From positions 1 through 64,000 of the forward strand of contig NZ_JACHIP010000009.1 in the NCBI RefSeq assembly GCF_014203275.1: DNA of 64,000 nucleotides, in the 5' to 3' direction. The translations under genes and the position numbers were made by a program. The stretch comes from Granulicella aggregans (lineage in GTDB: Bacteria; Acidobacteriota; Terriglobia; Terriglobales; Acidobacteriaceae). A model generated the notes under the pieces. The model searched no databases. It saw nothing but the letters and a program-made list of their open reading frames with translations, and was not told the DNA's origin. Shown one piece after another: positions 7,912 through 16,730 of this stretch. How positions within the stretch are numbered: the stretch's first letter is position 1; every line of letters starts with the position of its first letter.

Positions 7912-10596
7912 TCACCGCCCAAAGTTAGCACCTATACCTGTCTTCACACCCATTTGATTCAGCTGCTGTTGGGCTTGCGAGGCGTAGAGAAGATGAAAAT
8001 GAGGATTAATCTGGAGCGCCTCGGTGAAGGAAATTTTTGCGCGATCAAGTTGATTATCCCGCATCAAAATCATACCGGAGTGGAACAGGAGAATAGAGTC
8101 CTTAGTGCCGTATTGCAGCGCTTTCTCACTCATCTTTGCTGCTTCCGGAATGTTCCCGTTCTTGTAAAGCGCCCATGCTAACGCGTCCCAGGTGTAGACG
8201 TCCTGGCGCACTTCAAGTTCCTTCTGCGCAAGTGCTAGTGATTCCGGTAGCTTTATGTCATGGTCGGCGTAGAAGAGTGCCAGGTCGCGGTTGTGCAGGA
8301 CTTGGTTGATTTGGCCCAGCAATCCGATGTACTGAACGAGCTGATATTGCTTTGTGGCTTCTGCCGGATGGCTTGTTTTCGCGTATAAATCACCAAGTTC
8401 TGCAACAAAAATCGGCATGGGAACGACGTCGATGGCCTTTTGATACAGAAGAATCGCTTCATCATAACGGCTGCTTGCGGCTCGCAACTTTGCCAGACTT
8501 GCCAGCGCGCGGTAGTCGCCGGGGTGGATGTTAAGCGCTGTCAAGTAAGCGATGTCTGCAGGACCGTAGCTGCCGGTCTGAAAATCAAACTCACCAAGCT
8601 CATAATAAAGCCACGCCAGGTTTTCACTCGGCAGCTGCGCCATATTTCCTTCCTCGACTGCCGCTTTCATCAACGCAATAGCGGCGGGGGTGTCGCCGGC
8701 GACAAACTTCAAATACGCGAGTCGACTGTCGCGAGCATAAGCCGCACGAGGAGTCAGGGTCATATCGCGGGGCGTGAGTCGCGCATAGGCTTGCGCAGCT
8801 TTGTCGTAGGAGCCCATATCGGCATAGGCATCGCCCACAATGGCGAACGAGGACACATCTCCAGAACCCAAGGAGAGCGCCTTCTGTGAATAAGTTAGAG
8901 CGTCGTTAAAGCGATGCTCTCCCATGCAGACCTCAGCCAGTGTGCTTAGTGGTTCGTCTGCCGAAAAGTCAGTCGAGACCAGCTCGAGAGATTTTGTGAG
9001 CGCCTCTTCCGCCAACTGATAGTCGCTGGCGTCGCCGGTTTCCCGGGCGCGCTGAAAATATGAGGCTCCCAACGAGGAATACGCCTTTGCTTGCTTCGGG
9101 TTATTTGATGCCAGCGACTGCGCCTTGTGGATCAACCTGTCGGTGTCGGTGGGAAGAGGGGTGAGCAGCTTTGCTGGAACCGGCGCGAACACTACGACTG
9201 CGGGCATGGGCTGGTGAAAGGGAGACATGATAGCTGCAACCTGGGGCTCTTCCGCTGTAGGCAGCAACGAACTTGAAGGAACGGCTGTCGGCGCGACGGG
9301 TGGCAGGCTGGCACCTGGCGCTCGTCTGAGCGCCTTTCGTGCATTTTCGGAGAATTGTGAGGCGGCGTTGACTTTGAGGGAACGCTCGAAGTACGTCAGC
9401 GCCTGTTCATTCTGATTCAACTTCTGAGCGATCTGACCCGCATGATCGAAGATTTGAGCACTCTGGATGCCAATCGCAATTGCCTTCTGCTCCTGCTTGG
9501 CTGCCTCAACGAAATCGGCGTTTGCAAAGAGTGCCCAAGCCGATGCGTCTAATGTCCACACGTCGTGGCGCAATGCAAGTTGCTGCCTGGCAAGAATCAA
9601 TGCGTTCGGGGCCTGGACAGGATCTTTTGCATAGAGAGAGATCAGGTCGAGCTGCGAGGAGTCGAATGGGTTGCCGGCTTGTGTTGCGAGTGCTGTGAAC
9701 TCCGCATAGCTTGCGCTTGCCGCCGAAGACTGACCGGCGGCTTCTTGCGCCAAAGCAAGCAGATAGATGTAATGTGACTTGCCACTTATCTGTTTCGCGC
9801 GGAGCAGAAGCTGAATCGCATCTGCCGCCCGATGCTGTGCGAGTCGCGCACGACTGAGACTGGCAAGCGTGAACGGATAATCGGGAAAAAGCTCGTATGT
9901 CTTCTCCAGCAGAGAAATCGCCGCATCCATGGATCCCGATTCCATCTGGATCGCTGCGATCTGATTGGCAATCCAAGCCTGATCTTCTATCTGGGATGGC
10001 GAGGTCTCAGAGTACGCAAGGTCAAGTAGCTCCAATGCGCCATCTGCGTCGCCATAGACGGAACGCAGCCGCGCAGCGATTAGCAGGCCCGGAAGATTGT
10101 TGGGGCGCATGTTCAGCATCCATTGTGCGGATTTTTCGGCCGCATCATAGTTCCCCAAGGCTAAGTCCGATTCAGCAAGGTAGCCATAGATCATTACGTC
10201 ATCTGGCACTTGTCGATTGAGGAGGGATGCTCTTTCTTTGGCCTCAATGTATCTTTGATCGGCAAGCAGTATCGCCACTTGCGTTTTTTGTAGTTGAAAA
10301 TTGCCTGCATCCAGTTTCAGGCCCTCAGCATTCGCTCGTTCAGCATCAAGCAGGTCCTGCGGGCTGTCTGTCTCGCGTACCCGCTTAACATAGGCCGAAG
10401 CGAGGTCGGCATACGCGTCCGCCTTCTTCTGATCGGCCAGAACCTTACGCTTCGCATTTGAAACGAGTAGCTGTGCAGGAGTCGTTATAGAAGTTGTTGC
10501 AGCTAGTGAGGGCCCGGGTTGGGCTTGCATCGAACGGGCAATCGGGACAGCAACAAGGCAGCAGGAGAAGATAAGCCAAGCACACGTAGGTTTCAC
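7912..10596 (-). CDS. Large secreted tetratricopeptide-repeat protein
   Basis: 894 residues starting with GTG, with a signal peptide (MKPTCAWLIFSCCLVAVPIA). The rest is built of many degenerate TPR units in two arrays of roughly 370 and 400 residues. They are separated by a proline/alanine-rich linker around residues 410-470 that contains PVAPTAVPSSSLLPT. Typical TPR positions are visible in LGNYDAAEKSAQWMLNMRP and DNQLDRAKISFTEALQINP. The second array seems to repeat the architecture of the first (both contain RARETxD and KADAYA/KAYSS-like openings), which suggests internal duplication. It lies 86 bases after the DUF4331 gene and in the same direction, but a hairpin terminator stands between them. 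It is probably a periplasmic scaffold; no partner can be named. Confidence 0.75.
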   Translation of the reverse strand: MKPTCAWLIFSCCLVAVPIARSMQAQPGPSLAATTSITTPAQLLVSNAKRKVLADQKKADAYADLASAYVKRVRETDSPQDLLDAERANAEGLKLDAGNFQLQKTQVAILLADQRYIEAKERASLLNRQVPDDVMIYGYLAESDLALGNYDAAEKSAQWMLNMRPNNLPGLLIAARLRSVYGDADGALELLDLAYSETSPSQIEDQAWIANQIAAIQMESGSMDAAISLLEKTYELFPDYPFTLASLSRARLAQHRAADAIQLLLRAKQISGKSHYIYLLALAQEAAGQSSAASASYAEFTALATQAGNPFDSSQLDLISLYAKDPVQAPNALILARQQLALRHDVWTLDASAWALFANADFVEAAKQEQKAIAIGIQSAQIFDHAGQIAQKLNQNEQALTYFERSLKVNAASQFSENARKALRRAPGASLPPVAPTAVPSSSLLPTAEEPQVAAIMSPFHQPMPAVVVFAPVPAKLLTPLPTDTDRLIHKAQSLASNNPKQAKAYSSLGASYFQRARETGDASDYQLAEEALTKSLELVSTDFSADEPLSTLAEVCMGEHRFNDALTYSQKALSLGSGDVSSFAIVGDAYADMGSYDKAAQAYARLTPRDMTLTPRAAYARDSRLAYLKFVAGDTPAAIALMKAAVEEGNMAQLPSENLAWLYYELGEFDFQTGSYGPADIAYLTALNIHPGDYRALASLAKLRAASSRYDEAILLYQKAIDVVPMPIFVAELGDLYAKTSHPAEATKQYQLVQYIGLLGQINQVLHNRDLALFYADHDIKLPESLALAQKELEVRQDVYTWDALAWALYKNGNIPEAAKMSEKALQYGTKDSILLFHSGMILMRDNQLDRAKISFTEALQINPHFHLLYASQAQQQLNQMGVKTGIGANFGR

Positions 10597-10625
10597 TTGA
10601 GGGCCCGTTTATGAAATCGTAAATG

Positions 10626-10664
10626 GGTTTGCTCCTCGCGACATCTTCGCGCGAGGAGCAAACC
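10626..10664 (-). terminator. Rho-independent-like terminator after the DUF4331 gene
   Basis: A perfect 15-bp inverted repeat (GGTTTGCTCCTCGCG and its complement) with a 9-base loop lies 18 bases past the DUF4331 stop and before the TPR gene. In the minus direction it is followed by a modestly T-containing stretch, not a full T-tract. It may terminate or attenuate transcription into the TPR gene. Confidence 0.7.
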
Positions 10665-10681
10665 TTATCTGTAATGAAGCG

Positions 10682-12316
10682 TTAGTTTACGGGGCAGGTC
10701 GTGTTGCCGCCTTGGTTTGCTGGTTCTCCAGACGTACTGCTTGCACCCGTAGGCTGCTCGCCGCAACCGACTTCGCTTGCGTCGATGTGGCGGCTGTCAC
10801 GCCCGCTATAAGCAAAATGCACATAGGGGAAAGTTTCCTGAGTCGGAACATCGGTCGCGTTCACACCATCACCGATCAGATTATTCGGCGAAACGTTGTA
10901 TCCGGGGCTGAGGACGCCGGCACCGACGACTCGCGCAGCGATATCGACCACATCGTCGGTGACGCGACGACCGTTTGGAAAGCCAGCAGGATCGCCAGCG
11001 ATAAGGCCCAGACGACTCCGATTTGCGTAAGGAGTTGGCGGTACACCAGTGTTAAGTCGGAGAAGATCCGCGATCGGGCCAGCAGGTGTACCCTTGGGAG
11101 CGATCGGTGCCGCGTACGTAACGAGCGGTAGAAGGTCAAGCCGTGGAGCAGGGGGAACATTGATTCCGTAGACAGCGTTGAACACGCGCGCGATGAGTGG
11201 GTCCAGATCAAAACTGGCGAACTGAGCGTCGTTGATCGGCTCTTCCATGCTCCAACGATCTTTTGAACCCGTTCCGATGACGAGCTCGTTTACCAACGGA
11301 TTGCCGAAACGCTGTACCTGGTAAAAGGAACCTTCACTTTGAGTTGGTCGAGGCGAACGACGAATAGTAATCTGCGGACGAGAGGTAGTTGCCCACGCCC
11401 CGATGGTCCCTTTCGGATCCTTAGCTGAATGGACCTGGAAGTCACTGGTCAGATACTTGATCGGAACTTCAATCGCAATCGTATTGACATTAAAACCGGA
11501 TACCGCGTTGGGAGCCGTGTTCAGGTGGTCATTCTTGTCCTGTGCCGATGTCATGACGCCTCCGCCTGCGGAGGGCCTGAAATTGAAGCTATCAAAGGCA
11601 GCCCCAAGATCGATGAAAAACGGATCAGCGACCGTCCCAGCAAAAACACTCACATCCGACATGACGGTGGTGTTGCCGCTCTTTGCCTCAAGATCATGGT
11701 AGATCCCTTGCCTGGCCAATGCGTCATAGTTGGGCATTGTTCTAGGCCCAACATTGCTCGGTACGGCAAACAGGAGTGAACCGTCACGATTCGTAAGGTT
11801 GTACTTGTAGCCGCCAACCTCCGCGGTCACGGTGTATGTCTGTCGTAGGCTCAAACCTGCCGACCCTGGGCCGTCCAGAGAGGTAATAGCTGGCGGAACT
11901 ATTGGCGTTCCGGGTGGTACAGGGGCCGGAGAGTTGGCGGGCGAACTGATTCCATTGCCGGCACCTACGAAACCGGTGAAGACGCCGGGGGCCCGTACTT
12001 CCGTCGTAAAGCGGAACTGAACCTTCACTTCCGCCTTGGCACTCTGGTTGTTGTCGAGCTTGATTTCGTACAGCACATTCGGATCAAACGGGAAGTAATT
12101 CGGGCCGTTGCTGGGCTGTAGGAACGGATCAACATTCAAAATGAAAGTAACGCGGTCCGGGTGGTCGTAACTGACGAAGGCGTAAAAGTCCGTGATGTCG
12201 GCAGTGTGGTCTAAAGCGGTGATTGGTGCTTCCCGGTGGCTGGACGCGACCCCGGACTGGGGCATCGCGATGACGATTCCCAGGGCGACGCCCAGGACGG
12301 ACTTGAGTTTTGACAT
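10682..12316 (-). CDS. DUF4331 family secreted protein
   Basis: 544 residues with a signal peptide (MSKLKSVLGVALGIVIAMP, cleavage near SGVASSHREAP). The mature N-terminus SSHREAPITALDHTADITDFYAF is cut short here to SHREAPITALDHTADITDFY, the signature of DUF4331. Further family landmarks are FDPNVLYEIKLDN, IEVPIKYLT and, near the end, GRRVTDDVVDIAARVV followed by PYVHFAYSGRDSRH. Function is unknown; members are periplasmic and often sit beside TPR genes, as here. The last residues contain two cysteines (CGEQP, TTCPVN) that may pair. The ribosome site is weak. Confidence 0.8.
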   Translation of the reverse strand: MSKLKSVLGVALGIVIAMPQSGVASSHREAPITALDHTADITDFYAFVSYDHPDRVTFILNVDPFLQPSNGPNYFPFDPNVLYEIKLDNNQSAKAEVKVQFRFTTEVRAPGVFTGFVGAGNGISSPANSPAPVPPGTPIVPPAITSLDGPGSAGLSLRQTYTVTAEVGGYKYNLTNRDGSLLFAVPSNVGPRTMPNYDALARQGIYHDLEAKSGNTTVMSDVSVFAGTVADPFFIDLGAAFDSFNFRPSAGGGVMTSAQDKNDHLNTAPNAVSGFNVNTIAIEVPIKYLTSDFQVHSAKDPKGTIGAWATTSRPQITIRRSPRPTQSEGSFYQVQRFGNPLVNELVIGTGSKDRWSMEEPINDAQFASFDLDPLIARVFNAVYGINVPPAPRLDLLPLVTYAAPIAPKGTPAGPIADLLRLNTGVPPTPYANRSRLGLIAGDPAGFPNGRRVTDDVVDIAARVVGAGVLSPGYNVSPNNLIGDGVNATDVPTQETFPYVHFAYSGRDSRHIDASEVGCGEQPTGASSTSGEPANQGGNTTCPVN

Positions 12317-13306
12317 GGAAGGGCCTCACACAGGCGAATGCTGTTTGGGAACCGGGTGCCTGACACGTGAGAGTGACCAAGTACCAAGTGAGGGTTCAGA
12401 GGCCCAGTTCATCTGTTGGCGTACGTGCAGAGAGTACGCAGCAGCAAAACATTCGGATGTCCGCTTCAGACAAATCTTTCGGTAACCACACGACTGCGGT
12501 CTTATTCTTGCCGATGTGGCCCGACATTTCTGCCGTTCATCAGGGAACCGAATGGTCGAGCTGATCCTTGACCTCGACCTGAAATCCTTCGATCTTGCTC
12601 GACGGAAACTCTTCGGCCGTCCACGGGGGGAGGGAGCGAAGCGCGGAGACCGATCGGTTCCGTCTCCGCTTCGCGCTAAGACACTGCCTATGCCGTCACC
12701 TGCCACGGAGTTTGGTTTATGGGTAATCCTGGCCTCAATGAGCGCATTGGCGATTGCACTAAGCCGCGCTTCTGCGATGCGTCGATCAGTATATTGGAAC
12801 ACTAAGCCAGAAAGCCACGTGCTTGATCGCGCTAAATCGCATCTCTGATGAGTCAGCCTCCAAACCTGCGATTTGGTATAGGGTGACCAGAGTTCGTGAC
12901 TATTCTCTTCAGCTTTGGGTACCCGGGCGATCTTTTTGGCCGAAAATCTCGAACTCCCCTCAACTTATTCCTGCAAACTGAGAACAAACCAACGCGCGGC
13001 TCCGGAACACAGATCCCGCGCGAGCTCGCCTCCGAGATCGATCGCGAAATCCGGACTGAGCAATTTCGCCAGGAGCCCAATACTATGAGCTGTGCCAATC
13101 CGAACCTTGCTTCCTTCCCTCGCGTTTCTCAGCAGGAGCAATCATTTCCAACTCGCACAGCCACTTGCCTCACCTTGGAAGCTCGGATTTCGAATCGTGG
13201 GGCTTTAGCCCTCCAGCCTAGGCCGCTCGCCTACCTTCCCTCTGGGATTCCCTCCAGCTGGTCCCTACCGGTGACACCAGGTCCAGTGACACTACTGCAT
13301 GTTTCC
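12317..13306. other. Gene-poor stretch with a GC-rich hairpin
   Basis: About 990 bases with no convincing gene. Open frames on both strands are rich in Arg and Ser and look like shadows. A minus-strand frame near 12400-12530 (starting MSGHIGKNKTAVVWLP) could be a small protein or remnant but has no known relative. A perfect 8-bp stem with an 11-base loop occurs at 12643-12669. Promoters for the DUF4331 gene and the Xre-type regulator must lie here. Confidence 0.35.
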
Positions 13307-13558
13307 ATGAACGATTTGAGGAAGAGAAATTCTCACGCGAAGCCGCACCAGGACGTCAGCACCCGTTTCGGTCAGCGCATCAAGGAGCTTCGTACACAGC
13401 GAAATCTAACCCAGGTCGGCATGGCTCGCGAGTTTGGCATTAATCGCAGCTATATCAGCCAGCTCGAGCGCGGCCGAAAATCCGTGTCACTCAACACCAT
13501 CGAAATACTCGCCCTCGGCCTGAAGCTGTCGATCGCGGAACTCCTCTCCGGCATTTAA
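13307..13558 (+). CDS. Small Xre-family DNA-binding regulator
   Basis: 83 residues. After a basic N-terminal tail it contains a complete HTH_3 domain: FGQRIKELRTQRNLTQ, then MAREFGINRSYISQLERGRK, then SLNTIEILALGLKLSIAELL. The recognition helix and the SQLERG turn are canonical, so it should bind DNA as a dimer. I chose the ATG at 13307 because sequence upstream in the same frame has no protein character. Such solo regulators are common in mobile regions and near restriction or addiction genes, but no such partner is adjacent. Confidence 0.75.
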   Translation: MNDLRKRNSHAKPHQDVSTRFGQRIKELRTQRNLTQVGMAREFGINRSYISQLERGRKSVSLNTIEILALGLKLSIAELLSGI

Positions 13559-13597
13559 CTGCAGCTGCCATTAAGCTGCCCCACACCTTAACACCGT

Positions 13598-13888
13598 TTA
13601 GTGCCGCTTAAGCCTTGCGGCAGCAGTATTAGGTGCGATGAAAACGCGAGAGCCGATCTTCGTTTCAAACGCCCCGTCGCCCTTTTTGCAGAGACGGTAG
13701 AGGAGAGTCGGGCTAATGTCAGGCAAGTTCGAAGAACGCCATTGCAGTGCGTTCCTTGACGGCTGCGGCCTGAGCTTCACGACGTGCGTTGCGGTCGACA
13801 ACTGACGCAAATTTGCCAAGTGCGCCAGCGAGGCTCCAGAGAGCGTCGGCCGCTTCATTAGTTGCCAGTAGTCTTGCGGCGCGCTCAC
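13598..13888 (-). pseudogene. Possible excisionase-like small HTH protein remnant
   Basis: The C-terminal half of this frame reads ISPTLLYRLCKKGDGAF then ETKIGSRVFIAPNTAAARL. This is close to the two-helix plus wing of small MerR/excisionase-like proteins (STSTVYRLIRKG ... KVGRRVFI). The N-terminal half has no protein character, so the gene is either mis-started or a remnant, cut off by the IS3 element beside it. Weak call. Confidence 0.3.
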
Positions 13889-13986
13889 GCCGCCTGCTTT
13901 GGCTGTTCGCGAGTGTTGTTTAACTATTTATCTGGGTTCTTACGTATTTTTTTTGATCCTTTCCAGCAGGGCTGGGTACGGGTAAG

Positions 13987-14008
13987 TGAGCTTGCCCCCG
14001 GAAACGTC
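13987..14008 (+). repeat. Left terminal inverted repeat of the IS3 element
   Basis: Starts TGAGCTTGCCCCCGG, about 40 bases before orfA. It matches the complement of the right end with a few mismatches. Confidence 0.65.
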
Positions 14009-14048
14009 TCTCATAGCGAGCTAGTGTAATCGCGAAGAGGAGACTGAG

Positions 14049-14342
14049 ATGGAGAAGTTGACGCGTCGTCGGTATACGTTGGCGTACAAGCAGGAGGCGG
14101 TTTGGCTGGTGGTCTCTGGGCAGAGGGTGAGGGCGGCTGCGAAGGCCCTTGGCATCGTCGAGCAGACGCTAGCCAACTGGGTCAAGGCGGACAAGGCCGG
14201 CCAGTTGCGTGGGCTGGGCAGCGAGCAACTGAGCGCGGAACGGATGGAGAACATCCGCCTGCGTGCGGAGCTGGCGCGGGTGACGATGGAGCGCGACATT
14301 CTGGGAAAAGCCACGGCGTACTTCGCAAAGGTGCAGCGATGA
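14049..14342 (+). CDS. IS3-family transposase OrfA
   Basis: 97 residues: an N-terminal HTH (KLTRRRYTLAYKQEAVWLV, then VRAAAKALGIVEQTLANWV) followed by a leucine-zipper helix (ERMENIRLRAELARVTMERD) and the end FAKVQR. These are the DNA-binding and multimerisation parts of IS3 transposase. A GAAGAGGAGACTG ribosome site precedes the ATG. It looks intact and overlaps orfB by ATGA, the site where OrfAB fusion or coupling would normally occur. Confidence 0.85.
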   Translation: MEKLTRRRYTLAYKQEAVWLVVSGQRVRAAAKALGIVEQTLANWVKADKAGQLRGLGSEQLSAERMENIRLRAELARVTMERDILGKATAYFAKVQR

Positions 14343-15229
14343 AGTACGCCTGGATCGAGCGGAATAAGCTGCTGTGGCCCTTATGCGTGCAGTGCCGGAT
14401 TCTGGGCGTGAGCGCTTCGGGATATCGTCAGCACCTGGCGCGGAAGAAGAAGATGCTCACGCGCCGGCATCTGAGCGAGACCGCCTTACTGGTGGAAATT
14501 CGAGCGGTCTACGCCGAGGCGCGCGGGGCCTATGGATGGCCTCGCGTATGGCGGCAGTTGAAGCGACAGGGCGCTCGGATCGGCAAGCTTCGGGTGCAGA
14601 TCGCGATGCGTCAGCACGGCATCCGGGCGCGGGGCAAGCGGCGTTTTCGCGTTGCGACCACCGACAGCAGCATGCCCTGCCCATCGCGCCCAACCTACTC
14701 TCGCGCAACTTCACCGTGGCCTGGGCGAACACCGTCTGGGCTGGCGACACGACCTATATCCCCACTCGCGAAGGCTGGTTGTACCTGGCCGTGGCGCTCG
14801 ATCTGTTCAGCCGCCGTATCGTCGGCTGGGCAATGGGCGAGGCGATCACGGCGGAGCTGGCCTGCCGTGCGCTGGACATGGCGTGGCACTGCCGGCCGCC
14901 CGCACCGGGCCTGATCTTCCAAAGCGATCGCGGCAGCCAATACGCGAGTGCCGCCTTCACAGCCAGGCTCAAGGAGTACGGTATGAGGGCTTCGATGAGC
15001 CGCAAGGAAACTGCTGGGACATCGCCTGCTCGGAGACGCTGTTCGGATCCTTGAAGGTCCAACGGCTGCATGGCATGGAGTTCAAAAACCACAGAGAGAG
15101 GCGAAGGATGTCACGCTCAACTGGCTGCTCTGGTACAACGGATCGAGGATGCACTCGACCTTGCGCTATCTCAGCCCTGCTCAGTTCGAGCAACAAGCAA
15201 TCGCTCAGCAACCCGCCCTCGCAGCTTGA
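14339..15229 (+). pseudogene. IS3-family transposase OrfB with three frameshifts
   Basis: Starts MKYAWIERNKLLWPLCVQCR, then HTH_21-like AYGWPRVWRQLKRQG. After a one-base loss near 14672 it continues FTVAWANTVWAGDTTYIPT (first catalytic Asp), LDLFSRRIVGWAM and LIFQSDRGSQY (second Asp). After another loss near 15004 it reads NCWDIACSETLFGSLKVQR (catalytic Glu). A third shift near 15105 leads to TLNWLLWYNGSRMHSTLRYL and the end QQPALAA. All DDE residues exist but not in one frame. Confidence 0.8.
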
Positions 15230-15284
15230 CCGCGAAGGTTCAACCGCAACCCGACGAAAGTCCAAAACCAGTACGCCTATGAGC

Positions 15285-15307
15285 GACGCGTTCTGAGGGC
15301 AAGCTCG
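15285..15307 (-). repeat. Right terminal inverted repeat of the IS3 element
   Basis: Ends GAGGGCAAGCTCG; its complement matches the left end (GAGCTTGCCC) with a few mismatches. Confidence 0.65.
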
Positions 15308-15487
15308 GAGAGACACAATCTTTAACCTCTTAGGTTGCGAAGGTTCTCCGTTGTGGGGACATCTACGGGTTTTGGCCGAACATAAGTGCCACCTTCAACG
15401 AAGCCAAGAAAGTAAGCCATCGGAAGGGCTGCCGAACGCTGACTTGTAGCTTGCATCTGCAGTCCCTTCTGCATCAGCGACCGTCCG

Positions 15488-15925
15488 TCACGAGCTTGCT
15501 GGCAAATCAATCTTGTTGACTGCGATCAGTCGCCAGTCTGCAAGAGCCGCCCGGCGATGCGGCGTAGCCTCCGTCTCGTACTGCGGACTCTCGGTCACCT
15601 TGCGGAAGGCCTGGAAGTCCGGATATTCCACCATGACCATCTCGTCCCACTGATCGTTCGAAGGCCCAACGAGGAGACCCATGACTTGACCGAGAAAAAG
15701 AACCTTGATTCCCGTTACCCCTTCAGCTACTGCGACCTGATTGAAAGCCGGCGCATACCGCTGCAGGTAAGCCTCTCGGCCGGAACATTCGACCTCCGAA
15801 CTTCCGTCTTGGTATAGAGCCGTAGCGTTATAACGCACCAGGTTTAGCATCGTCACTGGAGTCTTTGGTTGAATCGCTTGCTCCACACTCTTCACTTCAT
15901 TGGCGCTGATTTCCGTTGTCTTCAC
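15488..15925 (-). CDS. DUF1330 family protein
   Basis: 145 residues from a GTG start with an excellent ribosome site (AAGGAGA, 4-5 bases upstream). It has DUF1330/dimeric alpha-beta barrel features: PVTMLNLVRYNATALYQD, GREAYLQRYAPAF, then WDEMVMVEYPDFQAFRKV and ATPHRRAALADWRLIAV. The fold is related to YciI and EthD-like small enzymes or carriers; the reaction is not known. It is the last gene of the dehalogenase operon, 27 bases after the hydrolase stop, so it may process or detoxify the same compounds. Confidence 0.7.
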   Translation of the reverse strand: MKTTEISANEVKSVEQAIQPKTPVTMLNLVRYNATALYQDGSSEVECSGREAYLQRYAPAFNQVAVAEGVTGIKVLFLGQVMGLLVGPSNDQWDEMVMVEYPDFQAFRKVTESPQYETEATPHRRAALADWRLIAVNKIDLPASS

Positions 15926-15952
15926 TTTATCTCCTTCGATATCGTTACTTCT

Positions 15953-16681
15953 TTAGACCTTGGCCTCTTGCCAGTGCTGCTCAAGTGCGGAAGCGACCTC
16001 GATGGCCCGCGATACCTGGGTCCAGTGTCCACAGTCCAGCTTCAGCAATCCATCTGCTCCAGCATCCCGCGCCAGCTCGTCGCCAAATCGCTCAGGGCAG
16101 GCCTCATCCTGAGCTCCCCAGAACACAAGCCCAGGCGCCTTGATCTTTTCCAGATCCGGCTGCCACTCCTCGCCGACATGGGCCGCGGAGCGATAAAGCC
16201 GAAGAATGCAGCCCTTCATTCGATCTTCTACACGACTTGCGACCTCGGTCGCGATTCTGTAAGGCAATCCAGCAGCCTCCAGCTGTTGGCTGAAAGTGTC
16301 CTGATCGAGATTCGCCATCCATTGTTCTCCAACGCCCGGCGTCTGCCAGATCTTAGCGAGCGGGTGCCATTCATAGTTCTTGCTAACCGGCCCGCTGCCC
16401 GCGGCCCATGTCCGCACCAAGTCTAGGCGCAGTGAAGCAACACGCATCACCAGGATGCATACCCAGTCATGCCCCACTAAGTCGACCGGCTCGCCGAGCT
16501 TCTCAAGCTGCTCAATGATCCATTCCAAATACTCTTCTTTCGTTGCACCAAAGCCTAACGGAACCTCGCTGTTGAAGCCGGGCAATGAAAGCGCGATGAC
16601 GTCCGTACGCGTCAGTCGCTGGCGCACCTCATGCCAGACCCGTTCCGTATCAGGAACTCCATGTACCAAGACTGCCGGCAT
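15953..16681 (-). CDS. Alpha/beta hydrolase with aspartate-type nucleophile (dehalogenase/epoxide hydrolase group)
   Basis: 242 residues starting MPAVLVHGVPDTERVWHEV, the oxyanion motif HGxP. The nucleophile elbow DLVGHDWV places Asp rather than Ser at the active site, as in haloalkane/fluoroacetate dehalogenases and epoxide hydrolases. The catalytic acid may be D in FWGAQDEACP, and the general base is H in LDCGHWTQ. The usual Gly after Trp in GHDWG is Val here. I chose the ATG at 16681 because upstream codons do not resemble the family and AGTGAGGA lies just before it. It is 49 bases downstream of the dhaA-like gene in the same operon, so it may act on the same substrate family. Confidence 0.75.
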   Translation of the reverse strand: MPAVLVHGVPDTERVWHEVRQRLTRTDVIALSLPGFNSEVPLGFGATKEEYLEWIIEQLEKLGEPVDLVGHDWVCILVMRVASLRLDLVRTWAAGSGPVSKNYEWHPLAKIWQTPGVGEQWMANLDQDTFSQQLEAAGLPYRIATEVASRVEDRMKGCILRLYRSAAHVGEEWQPDLEKIKAPGLVFWGAQDEACPERFGDELARDAGADGLLKLDCGHWTQVSRAIEVASALEQHWQEAKV

Positions 16682-16730
16682 ATCAATCCTCACTTTCGCG
16701 ATCACAATTCTGGGACAGAAACAGATATGC

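Larger units (their letters stand above)
13987..15307 (+). mobile_element. IS3-family insertion sequence, inactivated
   Basis: About 1.32 kb bounded by imperfect inverted repeats (TGAGCTTGCCCCCGGAAACG at the left; complement of CGAGCTTGCCCTCAGAACGC at the right). It holds orfA, an overlapping orfB and no cargo. I could not see a target-site duplication. Three frameshifts in orfB mean it cannot make its OrfAB transposase. Confidence 0.8.

Noticed and set aside
8440..8889. A 149-codon plus-strand frame inside the TPR gene
   Set aside because: It is antisense to conserved TPR codons and has no motif; a shadow.
12326..12802. A 158-codon minus-strand frame upstream of the DUF4331 gene
   Set aside because: Arg/Ser-rich, no hydrophobic core pattern and no ribosome site; it looks like a shadow in GC-rich DNA.
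13307..15307. A prophage or integrative element suggested by the Xre regulator and an excisionase-like fragment
   Set aside because: No integrase, capsid or replication gene is present; only an IS3 element is nearby.
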